From a bacterium (lineage in GTDB: Bacteria; Planctomycetota; UBA1135; GCA-002686595), in the NCBI GenBank assembly GCA_030426785.1, contig JAUHXY010000010.1, forward strand, positions 1-36,070: DNA of 36,070 nt. The letters run 5' to 3'. The notes below the pieces were generated by a model. That model was not told the origin of the DNA, made no database searches, and saw only the letters and a program-made list of their open reading frames with translations. The position numbers and the translations under genes are program-made. This document shows, piece after piece, positions 8,646-17,750 of the stretch. How positions within the stretch are numbered: position 1 is the stretch's first letter; each line of letters opens with the position of its first letter.

Positions 8646-10274
8646 TTAGGAGCCGCGCTTCGCCATACGTTGCACCGTTTCCAAGTACGTGGCCAAACGG
8701 TCGGAGGGCTTGAGTTTTTGACCCTGCTTGAGCAGCGGGACCGCTTCTTGATAGCGACCTTCGCGCACCAACGCTTGACCGTGGGCGATGAGCGCCTCTC
8801 CTTCAAAGCCTTCCAGTTTGGAAGCGCGCTCAAAGTAGAAGATGGCCGACTCCAGGTCGTTCTGACGATGCTTGTACTCCCCGATTTGGATCAAGGTGCG
8901 ACCGTCCGTGGGGTCCAGTTCGAGCGACTTTTCGAGCACAGCGATCTCGGCGTTCGGATCGCCCAACTCCACCGCCAAAGCCGCGCGCAAACGCAGCATG
9001 TCCTTGCGCGTCTTCTTGGAGAAGTGTTCCTCCTCGTAGGACTCCATGGCTCCCACGATTTCTTCGGCCCACTCGTAGGCCCCTTGCCCCATCAGGTACT
9101 GCGCACCGCGCAAGGCACGCGCTTCGCTGACCTTGGGATCGTGTGCTAGCGCGCGCATAAAGCTGCGCGCGGCGAGATCGTAAAGCCCTTCGCGCGCGTA
9201 GATGTCGGCGATCGAGTTCAGGCTGCCCGCGTTGGCGTGGCCTAAGCGGTCGACCATTTCGAAGTTCTTCGCCGCTTCCACCCCTTGGCCAGAACGGCTG
9301 TAGGCTTCGCCTTGCATGAGCCACAGCTCGTGCCGCTCGGGCGTAGCCTCGATCAAGGTGTCGCACATGGCGATGCAAGCGGCGTATTGGCGCTGCTCGA
9401 ACAGGCTGCGCGCCAATCCGATCTTCCAATCCGTGTTGCCAGGATCCATCAACACCGCCATGCGATAGGCCGTCTCGGCAGCCAGGGGATCGCTCAACTT
9501 GGAGCGCGAGTAGCCCAGCAGTCCGAACATCTCACCGGAGCCCCCGCCTTGCTCGATGACCTTGGTGAAAGCTTCCCCGGCCTCGGCGAAGCGGCCGTTC
9601 TGCACGTACAAGCGCCCCAAGTTGTTCCAGGCTTGGCGATAGCGCGGGAAGCGGTTGACGGCGATGCGGTAGGCCTCGATGGCCTCTTCCGGTCGTCCGT
9701 TTTGCACGTGAATGTTGGCTTGGAAGTAATCGAAGATGGCCGTGCTTTCGTCGTTCGACTCCTTCTTCAAGAGCGCGATGGCCTTATCGCTCTTGTCTTC
9801 GCCCAAAAGGTCGCGCACCTCGATCAGGACGGCCCGCTCCTCATCGCTGATCTCGGGGGTCGTCTCCGATTCGGCGAAGTAGCTCTCTTCGAAGCGTCGC
9901 TGGGCCGCCGGGTCGTTCCACACGCTCAACTGCGCGGGTTCGGCGGGATAAGCAACCCCTTCGTTGACGACGGGCTGCGCGACAGCGGCTTGCACTTCTT
10001 CGATGACCTCAGCCACCTCTTCGGCGTTCTGCACGACCGGTTCGGGCTCGGGCTCGGGCTCCACCCCCATCTCGCGCAAGAAGTTGGCTTCCAGCGCATC
10101 GGGGTCTTCGGTGGCGGTCGCTTGGGGGTCGTTCGCTTGCGGATCGCTACCGGGCGCGGACTCCCCTTCTTGCGCCAAAGCGACTTCGTCGTTGGGTTGA
10201 GGAGGGTTCGAATCGGGCGCGGTCACGCAGGCGGCGAAACACAACGCGAAGGAGAGAGAGCTCAGGGACTTCAT
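8646..10274 (-). CDS. TPR lipoprotein, last gene of the TonB operon
   Basis: A 542-residue protein from the ATG at 10274; the longer frame to 10376 would run into the TonB gene and lacks a signal peptide. The N-terminus is a lipoprotein-type signal ending FAAC (Cys16). An acidic, Pro/Glu-rich disordered linker follows (about residues 20-100, including PEPEPEP). Then come ten or so TPR units: IFDYFQANIHVQNGRPEEAI, AWNNLGRLYVQNGRFAEAGE and AHGQALVREGRYQEAVPLL are clear examples. A TPR protein in this position is typical of TtpC/TonB2-type clusters, where it is thought to assist the transducer in the periplasm. It is 17 bp from the TonB stop, so co-transcription is likely. The exact role is unknown. 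Confidence 0.85.
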   Translation of the reverse strand: MKSLSSLSFALCFAACVTAPDSNPPQPNDEVALAQEGESAPGSDPQANDPQATATEDPDALEANFLREMGVEPEPEPEPVVQNAEEVAEVIEEVQAAVAQPVVNEGVAYPAEPAQLSVWNDPAAQRRFEESYFAESETTPEISDEERAVLIEVRDLLGEDKSDKAIALLKKESNDESTAIFDYFQANIHVQNGRPEEAIEAYRIAVNRFPRYRQAWNNLGRLYVQNGRFAEAGEAFTKVIEQGGGSGEMFGLLGYSRSKLSDPLAAETAYRMAVLMDPGNTDWKIGLARSLFEQRQYAACIAMCDTLIEATPERHELWLMQGEAYSRSGQGVEAAKNFEMVDRLGHANAGSLNSIADIYAREGLYDLAARSFMRALAHDPKVSEARALRGAQYLMGQGAYEWAEEIVGAMESYEEEHFSKKTRKDMLRLRAALAVELGDPNAEIAVLEKSLELDPTDGRTLIQIGEYKHRQNDLESAIFYFERASKLEGFEGEALIAHGQALVREGRYQEAVPLLKQGQKLKPSDRLATYLETVQRMAKRGS

Positions 10275-10291
10275 GGGAGGACGACAGTGAA

Positions 10292-10975
10292 TCACTGGGA
10301 TTGGGCGAAGGTGATGGGCAGGCGCATGCGGAAGGAAACGGCTTTTCCGTTGGCCTTGCCCGGATCGAAGCGCCACTTCTTGATGGCTTTGAGGGCGATG
10401 CCCTCGAAGGCGGGATGGGTGGATGAGTCGACGCGTGGGTTTTGCACACGCCCCTCGGCGTCGACGATGAATTTGAGGTAGACCTCGTGCGCTTGCTTTT
10501 TGACGAGTCGGCTGGCCTTGCGGTCTAGGATCGGATCGGCGGCATAGCGCACCCGTGGCACTTGATCGAGCTGCGACAGGTTGAAGAGGTCGTCGGTGTT
10601 TTGGTCCTTCTTGTCATCGAAGCCAAAGGAGATCTCGATTTCGGGGCCAGCGAACCCACCTCCGGGCCCAAGAGTCATTTCGAGCGTGCTCAAGTCGGGC
10701 GGCGGACCGTCGTCCAATTCCGGCGGCGGTTCGGGCTCGTCTTGCTCTTCCGGCTCGGGTTCGGGCTCGGGCTCGGGCGGCGGGGGTGGCGGCGGCAAGA
10801 CCGCCGAATCCACTTCCTGCAACAACAGATCCGGCTTGGCTTGGTTGGCGATGGCTTGGATTACTGGCAAGACGAGAAAGCAACCCACCGTCAAGCTCAC
10901 GGCGCCCATAGCGCCAGCGCCCCGGCGCAAGAGCCAGGCCAACATCGAACGTTTACGGCGGCGAATGGACGGCAT
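10292..10975 (-). CDS. tonB: TonB energy transducer
   Basis: A 227-residue TonB family protein. It has an unusually Arg-rich cytoplasmic N-terminus, one transmembrane helix (about residues 22-42), a proline/glutamate linker (about 61-95) and a C-terminal TonB domain (about 160-225) with the typical FIVDAEGRVQNPRV strand and AIKKWRFDPG motif. TonB couples the inner-membrane proton gradient, via ExbB/ExbD, to conformational change in outer-membrane receptors. The linker is Pro-Glu without the Pro-Lys half seen in E. coli TonB, so it is strongly acidic. The gene lies 6 bp after ExbD in a seven-gene operon that also encodes a receptor. Confidence 0.92.
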   Translation of the reverse strand: MPSIRRRKRSMLAWLLRRGAGAMGAVSLTVGCFLVLPVIQAIANQAKPDLLLQEVDSAVLPPPPPPPEPEPEPEPEEQDEPEPPPELDDGPPPDLSTLEMTLGPGGGFAGPEIEISFGFDDKKDQNTDDLFNLSQLDQVPRVRYAADPILDRKASRLVKKQAHEVYLKFIVDAEGRVQNPRVDSSTHPAFEGIALKAIKKWRFDPGKANGKAVSFRMRLPITFAQSQ

Positions 10976-10981
10976 GGCTGA

Positions 10982-11392
10982 TTAGCGGGCTTGCTTGGTG
11001 GCCAAGCTGATCTTCTCGGCGTCGGCGGACTTCGCGGCGTCCAGCACGCGCGCGAACAGACCTACCTGCGCATTCATGTCGCCCTGGATGATGACCGGCA
11101 GCTTCTCGCCCGAGGCGTACAAGCGCTTGATCTGCGGCGCGACTCCGGCCACGCCGATGTTGCGGCCTCCGTAGACCACCTCGCCGTTTGCGGTGATGGC
11201 GATCAGGATGCTCGACTTTTCGAGGTTGACCGAAGAGGCGGCTTGAGGCCGGTCGACGGACACGCCGGTCTCCTCGACGAAGACCGTGGTCACGATGAAG
11301 AAGATCAGCAGGATGAAGACGCAGTCGATCAGCGGCGACATGTCGATGCCGGTCTCAGGTTCGTCGTCGAAGGATTCGCGGAAGCGGGACAT
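10982..11392 (-). CDS. exbD: ExbD biopolymer transport protein
   Basis: A 136-residue ExbD/TolR family protein with one N-terminal transmembrane helix (about residues 20-40) and a small periplasmic domain. The helix begins [15 protein letters not shown]; Asp23 is the counterpart of the proton-carrying Asp25 of E. coli ExbD. With ExbB it forms the proton-driven motor energising TonB. The start codon lies 2 bp after the stop of the short ExbB gene, and the stop 6 bp before TonB, so translation is probably coupled. Confidence 0.94.
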   Translation of the reverse strand: MSRFRESFDDEPETGIDMSPLIDCVFILLIFFIVTTVFVEETGVSVDRPQAASSVNLEKSSILIAITANGEVVYGGRNIGVAGVAPQIKRLYASGEKLPVIIQGDMNAQVGLFARVLDAAKSADAEKISLATKQAR

Positions 11393-11394
11393 GG

Positions 11395-12165
11395 CTAAAC
11401 GGGTTGGTTCGAGGTGGAGGGGTGGGTCGTGCCAGCCGGGACTTGGTTGGGACTCTGCAAGCGTTCCGCCAAGCGGCGCGCGATCACACGGCGCGCCTCG
11501 GCTTCGATCTCATCGCGTTCCCGCTGGCTGGCGGCGCGGTGCATCTTTTGGAGGTACAGGGTTTCGATGTGGGTCAAGAACGCGCGATAGGCGCCGACCC
11601 GGCGATTCAAGAAGTACTGGAAGAACAATCCGGGCAACGCGATGACCAGACCGGTCTCGGTGGTGATCAGCGCTTCGGAGATCCCTTTCGCGATCTTGTC
11701 GAGGGTTTGGCTGCCGCCGGAACCCGATGAAAGCGCCCCGAAAGTGGCCAACATGCCGGTCACGGTTCCCAAGAGCCCCACCAACGGCGCCGCGCTCACG
11801 CAAACCTTCATGACCTTCAGGTCGCGCTCGTAAGGCTGGATCTCACGGATTTGCAGTTCTTCGAAGCGCATGGCCGTATCGCGCACCGAGTCGTTCGGGC
11901 CGCTCGAAACGAAGTCGAGCAGCTTGCCGATCGATCCGTAACGCTCGCCCGGCCGCGTGATCCAACGTCGCCAGGTCTTTTCCGGCACACGCTGCGCCCG
12001 CGACTCCGCCATGCGCACCCAAATGCGCATGCCAACCCAGAACATCACGAGGGCTACGGTGGCGAGGGCGTACATCGCCCACCCACCCTTCTCCCAAATG
12101 GTTTGGGTTTCCTCGATCAGTCGCTCGGCATGGCCGCGCGCGATGTCCCAGTACTTAGACCACAT
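11395..12165 (-). CDS. exbB: ExbB/MotA/TolQ proton-channel protein
   Basis: A 256-residue protein from the ATG at 12165; the frame also has a TTG three codons earlier. Three transmembrane helices are visible: about 30-49, 120-143 and 161-187. The last two carry the MotA/TolQ/ExbB signature ([15 protein letters not shown] and [19 protein letters not shown]). It forms the pentameric stator around ExbD. It lacks any N-terminal periplasmic extension and so corresponds to ExbB2 of TtpC-type systems, while the longer paralogue directly upstream corresponds to TtpC. The charged C-terminal tail (about 205-240) is cytoplasmic. Confidence 0.92.
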   Translation of the reverse strand: MWSKYWDIARGHAERLIEETQTIWEKGGWAMYALATVALVMFWVGMRIWVRMAESRAQRVPEKTWRRWITRPGERYGSIGKLLDFVSSGPNDSVRDTAMRFEELQIREIQPYERDLKVMKVCVSAAPLVGLLGTVTGMLATFGALSSGSGGSQTLDKIAKGISEALITTETGLVIALPGLFFQYFLNRRVGAYRAFLTHIETLYLQKMHRAASQRERDEIEAEARRVIARRLAERLQSPNQVPAGTTHPSTSNQPV

Positions 12166-12183
12166 ACCTGCCAAGCCTCTCGG

Positions 12184-13770
12184 TTAGTTCGCCGGGGCCG
12201 GATTGGATCCGCTGGAACCTTCGGCAGCCGCAGCCACCGAAGCCGCCGGAACGGCTCCATTGCGATCGGTCCCTAGCAGTTCCGCCAGAATCTTGGAGAC
12301 CTCGGCACGCACCAGCTCCTGATGGTTGGCGTCCATCTCTACCGGTCCGCGGCGGGGGATCATGCGTTGCTGCATGGGGTGCACGCCGACCTCATTGCTG
12401 AAGGAGACGGCGCAGCGTTCCATGGTGCCCGTGATGTTGCGCGCCTTGCGCGATAGGAAGGCGTGCAACAGGAGGGACGGGATGGCGACAATCAGTCCAA
12501 ACTTGGTCGTGATCAAGGCTTCAGAGATCCCGCCGGAAAGCGTTTTCACATCCCCCGAGCCGAACAGGGTGATCAACTCGAAGGTTTGGATGATGCCGGT
12601 CACGGTGCCCAATAGGCCGAGCAGCGGAGCGGAAGCCGCGCAGATCGCGATGAAGGGCAACAAGCCTTGCAGCTTGAGCTTGGCGGTCAGCACCTTTTCG
12701 TACATGACCTCCTCGATCAATTCGCGGGGCTCGTGCATGTGCTCGACACCGGTCACCAACATGCCGCCCACGGGTCCGCCGATGGTTTGGGCGACCTGCA
12801 TGGCCTCGTCGCGCTCGTGCTTGCCGACGTGTTGCAGCAGGGCGCGAATCTTGCGCTTCGAGGGCGTGCGCACCAGGGACAGGGTGATCCACTTCCACAG
12901 GGCGACCAGCAAGGCCAAACCTGCCATGGCGAAGATCGGCACCATCACCGGGCCGCCCGCGCGCACCTCGTCGAGCCAGGTTTTCTGGGTCTCTTCGAGC
13001 TTGCTGGCATCGCCCAAGGTGGGATCTAAGGGGAAGAAGCCGGTGCGACCTTGCAGCAGTTCTTTGGCCGCTTCGGCGTGCGCAGGATCCTTGAAGCGCC
13101 GCACGGCGGGTTCGGGTTGCCCGATGCGTTCCTCGACGAAGCCTACTTCGTTGCCGTTGTCCGACAGGAACAGCACCGCCGGCCCCACCGCCAGGAACTT
13201 GCCCTGATGCACGACCCCGTCTTCATCGACCGCTCGGCCGAGGAAATCCTCGGCGCCCAGAGCGCTTTCCAAGCGAGCCAAAGCCGTCCCGACGACTCCG
13301 GATTGGGCGTCCAGGATCTGAGCAGGACTCCACGCCGCGTTTTCGGGCGCTTCCTTCGCGGCGGTCAGAACCTCCTCGTACCGCCGGATCTCCGAGATGT
13401 GAAAACGCGTCTCCAGGTTATCGGTGAGCTGCGACAGCTGGCTGCCGTAGTAGGACACCTCTTCCTGACGCGCCTTGTTCTCCTTTTGCTGGGTCGCGAT
13501 GCGATAGCTCAGAGTCGCAATGTTCCGGTTGATCGTCTTGAGCTCGGCGCGCCGATCGATCAGCTCGCTCTGCAGCTGGTGCAACTGACGGTTCAACGGG
13601 ATTTGCTCCTCGGCGATGCGCGCACGCAGGCCGGCTAGCTCTTGGATGCTCTCGTTGAGCTGGCGCGTGATCGAGGCGCGCGCTTCCGCGTAACCTTCTT
13701 GGGTCTCTTGACTCCAGGCCACCACGCTCGACGCGAGTGCCAGGGTTCCGATGAGGGCGATCGTTTTCAT
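12184..13770 (-). CDS. ExbB-family protein with long periplasmic coiled-coil domain (TtpC-like)
   Basis: A 528-residue protein starting at the ATG at 13770, with a plausible GAGGAAG ribosome binding site. It has a signal peptide (about residues 1-20), a coiled coil (about 30-125, heptad-rich with many Glu, Gln and Arg) and a globular periplasmic part to about 270. Then come three transmembrane helices (274-298, 369-395, 415-441) carrying the ExbB signature [12 protein letters not shown] and [18 protein letters not shown]. Vibrio and Shewanella TtpC have this architecture: an ExbB paralogue whose periplasmic extension helps TonB2 reach or energise receptors across a wide periplasm. It lies between the DUF3450-like gene and the short exbB, exactly as in those systems. 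Family membership is secure; TtpC function is inferred from architecture and order. Confidence 0.9.
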   Translation of the reverse strand: MKTIALIGTLALASSVVAWSQETQEGYAEARASITRQLNESIQELAGLRARIAEEQIPLNRQLHQLQSELIDRRAELKTINRNIATLSYRIATQQKENKARQEEVSYYGSQLSQLTDNLETRFHISEIRRYEEVLTAAKEAPENAAWSPAQILDAQSGVVGTALARLESALGAEDFLGRAVDEDGVVHQGKFLAVGPAVLFLSDNGNEVGFVEERIGQPEPAVRRFKDPAHAEAAKELLQGRTGFFPLDPTLGDASKLEETQKTWLDEVRAGGPVMVPIFAMAGLALLVALWKWITLSLVRTPSKRKIRALLQHVGKHERDEAMQVAQTIGGPVGGMLVTGVEHMHEPRELIEEVMYEKVLTAKLKLQGLLPFIAICAASAPLLGLLGTVTGIIQTFELITLFGSGDVKTLSGGISEALITTKFGLIVAIPSLLLHAFLSRKARNITGTMERCAVSFSNEVGVHPMQQRMIPRRGPVEMDANHQELVRAEVSKILAELLGTDRNGAVPAASVAAAAEGSSGSNPAPAN

Positions 13771-13785
13771 GGCTGCTTCCTCGCG

Positions 13786-14598
13786 TTACTGGACGCGGAC
13801 GGGCACGGTGGCGTAACCGGCAGGGTGTTCGTTGGAGAGGATCGCAACCGCCTTGGCGATCTCTTCGGCGGCTTCCGGTTTGGGAGTCCACTCCCAGCCG
13901 TGCTCGCCGGACAAGCCCAACCCGGCCATGCTGCCGTCCTGGGTGACGAAGTACCCTTGGCTAACGCCGAGGTAGAGCGTGCTGACGTTGACTTGTTGGC
14001 CATCGGGCAAGGTCAAAGTTTCGCTCGCGAGGTGCACCTCCCCGTGGTACTTGTTGATCTGCGTCAACAGGAACACGACGGTGATGAAGCGCTTGGAGGG
14101 GCTCAAAGTGGTCTCTTCACCCTCCTTGGGCAGGCTTTGCGTAAGCGTGCGCAATTCGTCCTGCAACGGCACCGGCAAGCGCGGGATCAACACGCGCAAG
14201 CGAGCTTCCCAGGCGGGGATGCGCGCCTCCATCTCTTGGGTCGCCAAGGTGCTAGCTTCAGAGTTGGTCAGCAGCTCTTGCACCGCCGCTTCCGCGTCGG
14301 TGCTTTCTTGCTGCTTTTCGGTGATCTGCGCGCGCAGGCCTTCCAACTCCTTGCCCGCCAAGTCGATTTCGTCGGTGAGCAGCTCCTTGGCGACCTGCCA
14401 AGTGCTGCGTTCCTGCGAGATCAGGCGGCGCGTTTCGTAGAGCTGCTCGAGGGAGAGCCGCGCTTCTTCTAGCGCCGGATCCGCGTCTTGCGGGGCGGTC
14501 CAAGAGGCAAAACCGGCCAATGGCAGTCCTGCGAGCAAGGCCCAAAGCCAAGCGCGACCAGCGCGTTGGGTCCGGGGTTGGGGTTGCGAGTGCTTCAT
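13786..14598 (-). CDS. DUF3450-like periplasmic coiled-coil protein
   Basis: A 270-residue protein. I prefer the ATG at 14598: GAGG lies six bases upstream, which overlaps the alternative ATG at 14604. The signal peptide contains AWLWALLAGLPLAGFA. A long coiled coil (about residues 45-125) is followed by a conserved alpha/beta part including the ITVVFLLTQINKYHGEVHL stretch and LYLGVSQGYFVTQDG; these features match DUF3450 proteins. DUF3450 genes normally stand directly upstream of TtpC in TonB2-type clusters and are implicated in the same transport. It follows the receptor by 8 bp, so it is probably translated from the same mRNA. The assignment is by pattern and position, not by a search. Confidence 0.8.
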   Translation of the reverse strand: MKHSQPQPRTQRAGRAWLWALLAGLPLAGFASWTAPQDADPALEEARLSLEQLYETRRLISQERSTWQVAKELLTDEIDLAGKELEGLRAQITEKQQESTDAEAAVQELLTNSEASTLATQEMEARIPAWEARLRVLIPRLPVPLQDELRTLTQSLPKEGEETTLSPSKRFITVVFLLTQINKYHGEVHLASETLTLPDGQQVNVSTLYLGVSQGYFVTQDGSMAGLGLSGEHGWEWTPKPEAAEEIAKAVAILSNEHPAGYATVPVRVQ

Positions 14599-14606
14599 GT
14601 TCATCC

Positions 14607-17600
14607 TCAGAAGGAAATCGAGGCGGAGAGGGTCAGGGAGTAGTCGATGCCCTTCGAGTACGAGGTGTGGGTGGTGTCCGGGCCGCTGTAGGGCGAGCGG
14701 TACACCTCTTCGATCAAAGGGTTGGTGAGGTTTTTGGCTTGGAACTTGAGTTTCCAAGGGCCGCTGATCTTTTGCGAGATCGTCAGGTTCAGCGTGTCGT
14801 ACTCGGCGGCGTACACGCTCGGCACGAAGTTGCCGTCGTTGATGCCTGCGCCCGCGACGAGGGTGTCCCCTTGCAGGGTGTAGAACAGGCCGAACTGGGT
14901 TGCGCCGTCGTCCGAGTCGTAGGTCAAAAACAGGTTGTAGAGGTTCTCGGGGGCCTCCACCATTTCGCGCGTGGTGAGCGGCGTCCCCAAGGCGGCGAAG
15001 CCGTTGATTTCGCCCTGCGTCAAGCGCACTTCCGATTCGATCCAGGTGGCGTTCGCCCCGATCGAAAAGCCTTCGAACGCGTCGGAAAAGGTGCCCAGGT
15101 CCTGGCGCACTTCCAGTTCGAAGCCGCTCAACTCGCCGTCGGGATAGTTGACGGGCGTCGTGTAGCTGAACGTGCTGGCGGTTTGCACATATTCGATCGG
15201 GTCTTCGATCTGCTTGTCGAAGTACGAAACGGAGAGCAAGCTGCCCTCTTCGGGTTGGAAGTCCACGCGGAAGTCGAGGTTCTCCAAACTGCTCATGCGC
15301 AGGTCCGGTCGGCCGATGAAGATCGGCCCACCCAAGAATTCCTGTTGCACGATGGGCGTCAGCTCTTTGAAGGTTTGCCGTGCGATGGTCTCGGCGTAGG
15401 AGAAGCGCAACGTGACCGCCTCGGTCAAGTCGTGGATCACCGAGACTGCGGGCAGCGCGTCGTCTTGGCTGAAATCGGCGTTGCCTTGGCCGGGGCCCAA
15501 CACGACCGGCGAGGAGGTGCCCGGCGGGAACCAGACCGCGTCCGCTTCCGGAGCGTTTAGGGTCGTCAACGACGTCTCCTCGAAGCGCACCCCGGCGATC
15601 AGGTGGGTGCGCTCGTCGAGCGGCAGGTCGAACATGCCGTAGTAGGCCTGGATGTCCTGGGTCCCACGGTAGTCGACGTCGGTATTGGCTTCGAAGATCG
15701 GGTGGTTTTCATCCGGGAAGATGTCCGACCAGGACTCATTGAATTCCAAGCTGACGCTGCTGCCGGAGTCCCCGAAGTTGCTGAAGGTGTCTTGGTTGAA
15801 CTTGCGATCGACTTGGTCCTCGAAGACGCCCACCTTGAAGTAGCCCTCGATGCCCTCCCACTGCTCGAAGGGAAACTCGAAGTCCACCAAGTACTGCTCG
15901 CTGTCCTCTTCGATCTCTTTCCAAATGCGCTGGAAGTTGCCCAGGTTGGTGTTCGCAGCGGGATTGAGCGGGCTGTAGAAGGGGTCGTTGATGCTGGGCG
16001 GAATGAACGGCGGCACGCCCGGGCTGAAAGAGCGCGGGGTCCACTGCACCGCAAACTGGCGCTTGTCCGGCTGATCGGTGTTCGAGAAGCTGCTGGCCAG
16101 GGTCCAGTCGATCTCCGGGTTCAGGAAGCGGAACGACTCGCCGCCGCCTTGGCGCCCCAAGTCGACCGTATGGGATCCGTGCAACTGCAACGAACCGGCG
16201 GAACGTTCGGTGTATTCGAGGGTTTGGCTGCGCAAGTAGGGAGCCGCGTCGGTGGTGCCCGCCAAGTTGCCCGGCGCCATGGGGTCGTTGACGTCGTAGC
16301 CGGGGAAGAAGAACTCCTTGCCGCGCGTATCCTCCGCCAACACGGTTTTGTCTTCTGCGATGTGGGTGTGCAGGTAGGTCAAGTTGACGGAGTGGTTCTC
16401 CGACTCGACGCCCATCGTCATCAAGCCGCCCCACTCCACCGACTGGGAAGAGCGCGTGATGTCGAACAGGGCGGTTTTGAAGTCACCCGTTTGTGGGGTG
16501 GAACCGGGGCTACCCTGTTTGGTTTCGGGGGTCAGGGTTCCGCCGGGGGTTTCCAACCAAAGCGAGTTGTCTTGCCCGTTGTCCGAGAAGGAACTGTCCC
16601 GCTCGTAGAAGAAGCTGGTGAAACCGCCGATCACGATGCCCGGCTCGTATTCCCATTGGTCTCCAAAGGAGGTCTGGAATTTGGAATCCAAGGGAGCGCC
16701 GGTCGGCTTCGAGCCCACGGCTCCGTCCCAGTTGCCGCCGATGTTGTCGAACTGGATATCGCGGCCGCCGTCGTCCATGCCCCAGAAGTCCAGCCCACCG
16801 CCGTCGTAGGAACGAAACAACGAGTTGTTGGTCACCTGCGTGTTGTGGCCCGATTGGATGCTGACCGAGAAGGTTCCTTCGGCCGGCATGCCCTTCAAGC
16901 GCACGTCGACCGCACCACCGGAGGCGTCGGCCTGCTGATCGCGCGTAAACGTCTTACTGACGTTGACGATGTCGATCACGGCGCTGGGGAACAGGTCCAG
17001 GTCGACCGCACGCTTGTCATCGTCCGAGGACGGCAAGCGCACGCCATTGAGCTGCGAACTGACGTAACGGTCCGGCAAGCCCCGGATGACCGCCGACTTG
17101 CCGTCCTTCAGGGAGGCGCCAGCGATCAGCCGAATGCCGTCGGCCGCGTTGCTGCTGCCCGATTTGCTCATCAACTCCGAGCTGATGCCTGACAAAAAGG
17201 ACGCGCTGTCAAAGCGCAGCTCGAGCACCGCCGCCTCGGTCCCCGGCACGCCGCTGAGCATGTCGCGCACGACGATGCCCTCCATCTCGAGGTACTCCCC
17301 ATCCAAGCCGGCGTCCAAGTCGGTGGCCTGCCCCGCCAGCACGACCACGCGCGTCTTGACGCTGCGCTGATAGCCCGCCCGGGAAAACACCACGGTGTAG
17401 GCCCCCGTCGGAACCGTCGGGAAGGCATAGGCGCCTTGGTCGTCCGTGGTGGCCGACAGGGTCGTGTCGAGGGTCACTAACTGAACCTCCACCCCCGCCA
17501 ACGGCACTTCCAAGTCCGCATCGATGACCACACCGCGCAGGGAGCCGATATCCTGGAGGGCACCGGACGCCACTGCGGCGGGTACTAGAAGGGTGAACCA

Positions 17601-17630
17601 AAGCCACCAACGGGTAAGGGATTTTCCCAC
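14607..17630 (-). CDS. TonB-dependent outer-membrane receptor with N-terminal carboxypeptidase-regulatory-like domain
   Basis: A 1007-residue protein starting at GTG 17630, with a signal peptide (about residues 1-25). A CarboxypepD_reg-like beta-sandwich (about 28-105, GSLRGVVIDADLEVPLAG) is followed by a plug domain (about 120-250, with SAVIRGLPDRYVSSQLNGVRLP). The rest forms a large beta-barrel ending in ISF, a C-terminal phenylalanine beta-signal for BAM insertion. The N-terminal sandwich is common in SusC-type receptors for oligosaccharides or peptides, but no SusD partner is encoded nearby. It is the first gene of the TonB operon, which suggests this receptor and its motor are expressed together and may be dedicated to each other. 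The ligand is unknown; the neighbouring FGE hints at sulfated glycans, an inference only. The divergent gene at 17751 leaves 120 bp for promoters. Confidence 0.92.
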   Translation of the reverse strand: MGKSLTRWWLWFTLLVPAAVASGALQDIGSLRGVVIDADLEVPLAGVEVQLVTLDTTLSATTDDQGAYAFPTVPTGAYTVVFSRAGYQRSVKTRVVVLAGQATDLDAGLDGEYLEMEGIVVRDMLSGVPGTEAAVLELRFDSASFLSGISSELMSKSGSSNAADGIRLIAGASLKDGKSAVIRGLPDRYVSSQLNGVRLPSSDDDKRAVDLDLFPSAVIDIVNVSKTFTRDQQADASGGAVDVRLKGMPAEGTFSVSIQSGHNTQVTNNSLFRSYDGGGLDFWGMDDGGRDIQFDNIGGNWDGAVGSKPTGAPLDSKFQTSFGDQWEYEPGIVIGGFTSFFYERDSSFSDNGQDNSLWLETPGGTLTPETKQGSPGSTPQTGDFKTALFDITRSSQSVEWGGLMTMGVESENHSVNLTYLHTHIAEDKTVLAEDTRGKEFFFPGYDVNDPMAPGNLAGTTDAAPYLRSQTLEYTERSAGSLQLHGSHTVDLGRQGGGESFRFLNPEIDWTLASSFSNTDQPDKRQFAVQWTPRSFSPGVPPFIPPSINDPFYSPLNPAANTNLGNFQRIWKEIEEDSEQYLVDFEFPFEQWEGIEGYFKVGVFEDQVDRKFNQDTFSNFGDSGSSVSLEFNESWSDIFPDENHPIFEANTDVDYRGTQDIQAYYGMFDLPLDERTHLIAGVRFEETSLTTLNAPEADAVWFPPGTSSPVVLGPGQGNADFSQDDALPAVSVIHDLTEAVTLRFSYAETIARQTFKELTPIVQQEFLGGPIFIGRPDLRMSSLENLDFRVDFQPEEGSLLSVSYFDKQIEDPIEYVQTASTFSYTTPVNYPDGELSGFELEVRQDLGTFSDAFEGFSIGANATWIESEVRLTQGEINGFAALGTPLTTREMVEAPENLYNLFLTYDSDDGATQFGLFYTLQGDTLVAGAGINDGNFVPSVYAAEYDTLNLTISQKISGPWKLKFQAKNLTNPLIEEVYRSPYSGPDTTHTSYSKGIDYSLTLSASISF

Positions 17631-17750
17631 TCTCTTAGGTCCTGGGACGGGGGGTGCCGCGGGATTGGGAGCGGCTCTCAGGTCGTTGGAGCGGGACGGT
17701 AGAGGGTCTTTACAAAGTTGCGGTCAAGATGGGCGGGGAGGAATGTGAAG

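Noticed and set aside
15603-17192. Long plus-strand frame opposite the TonB receptor
   Set aside because: A high-GC shadow; the receptor on the other strand is unmistakable.
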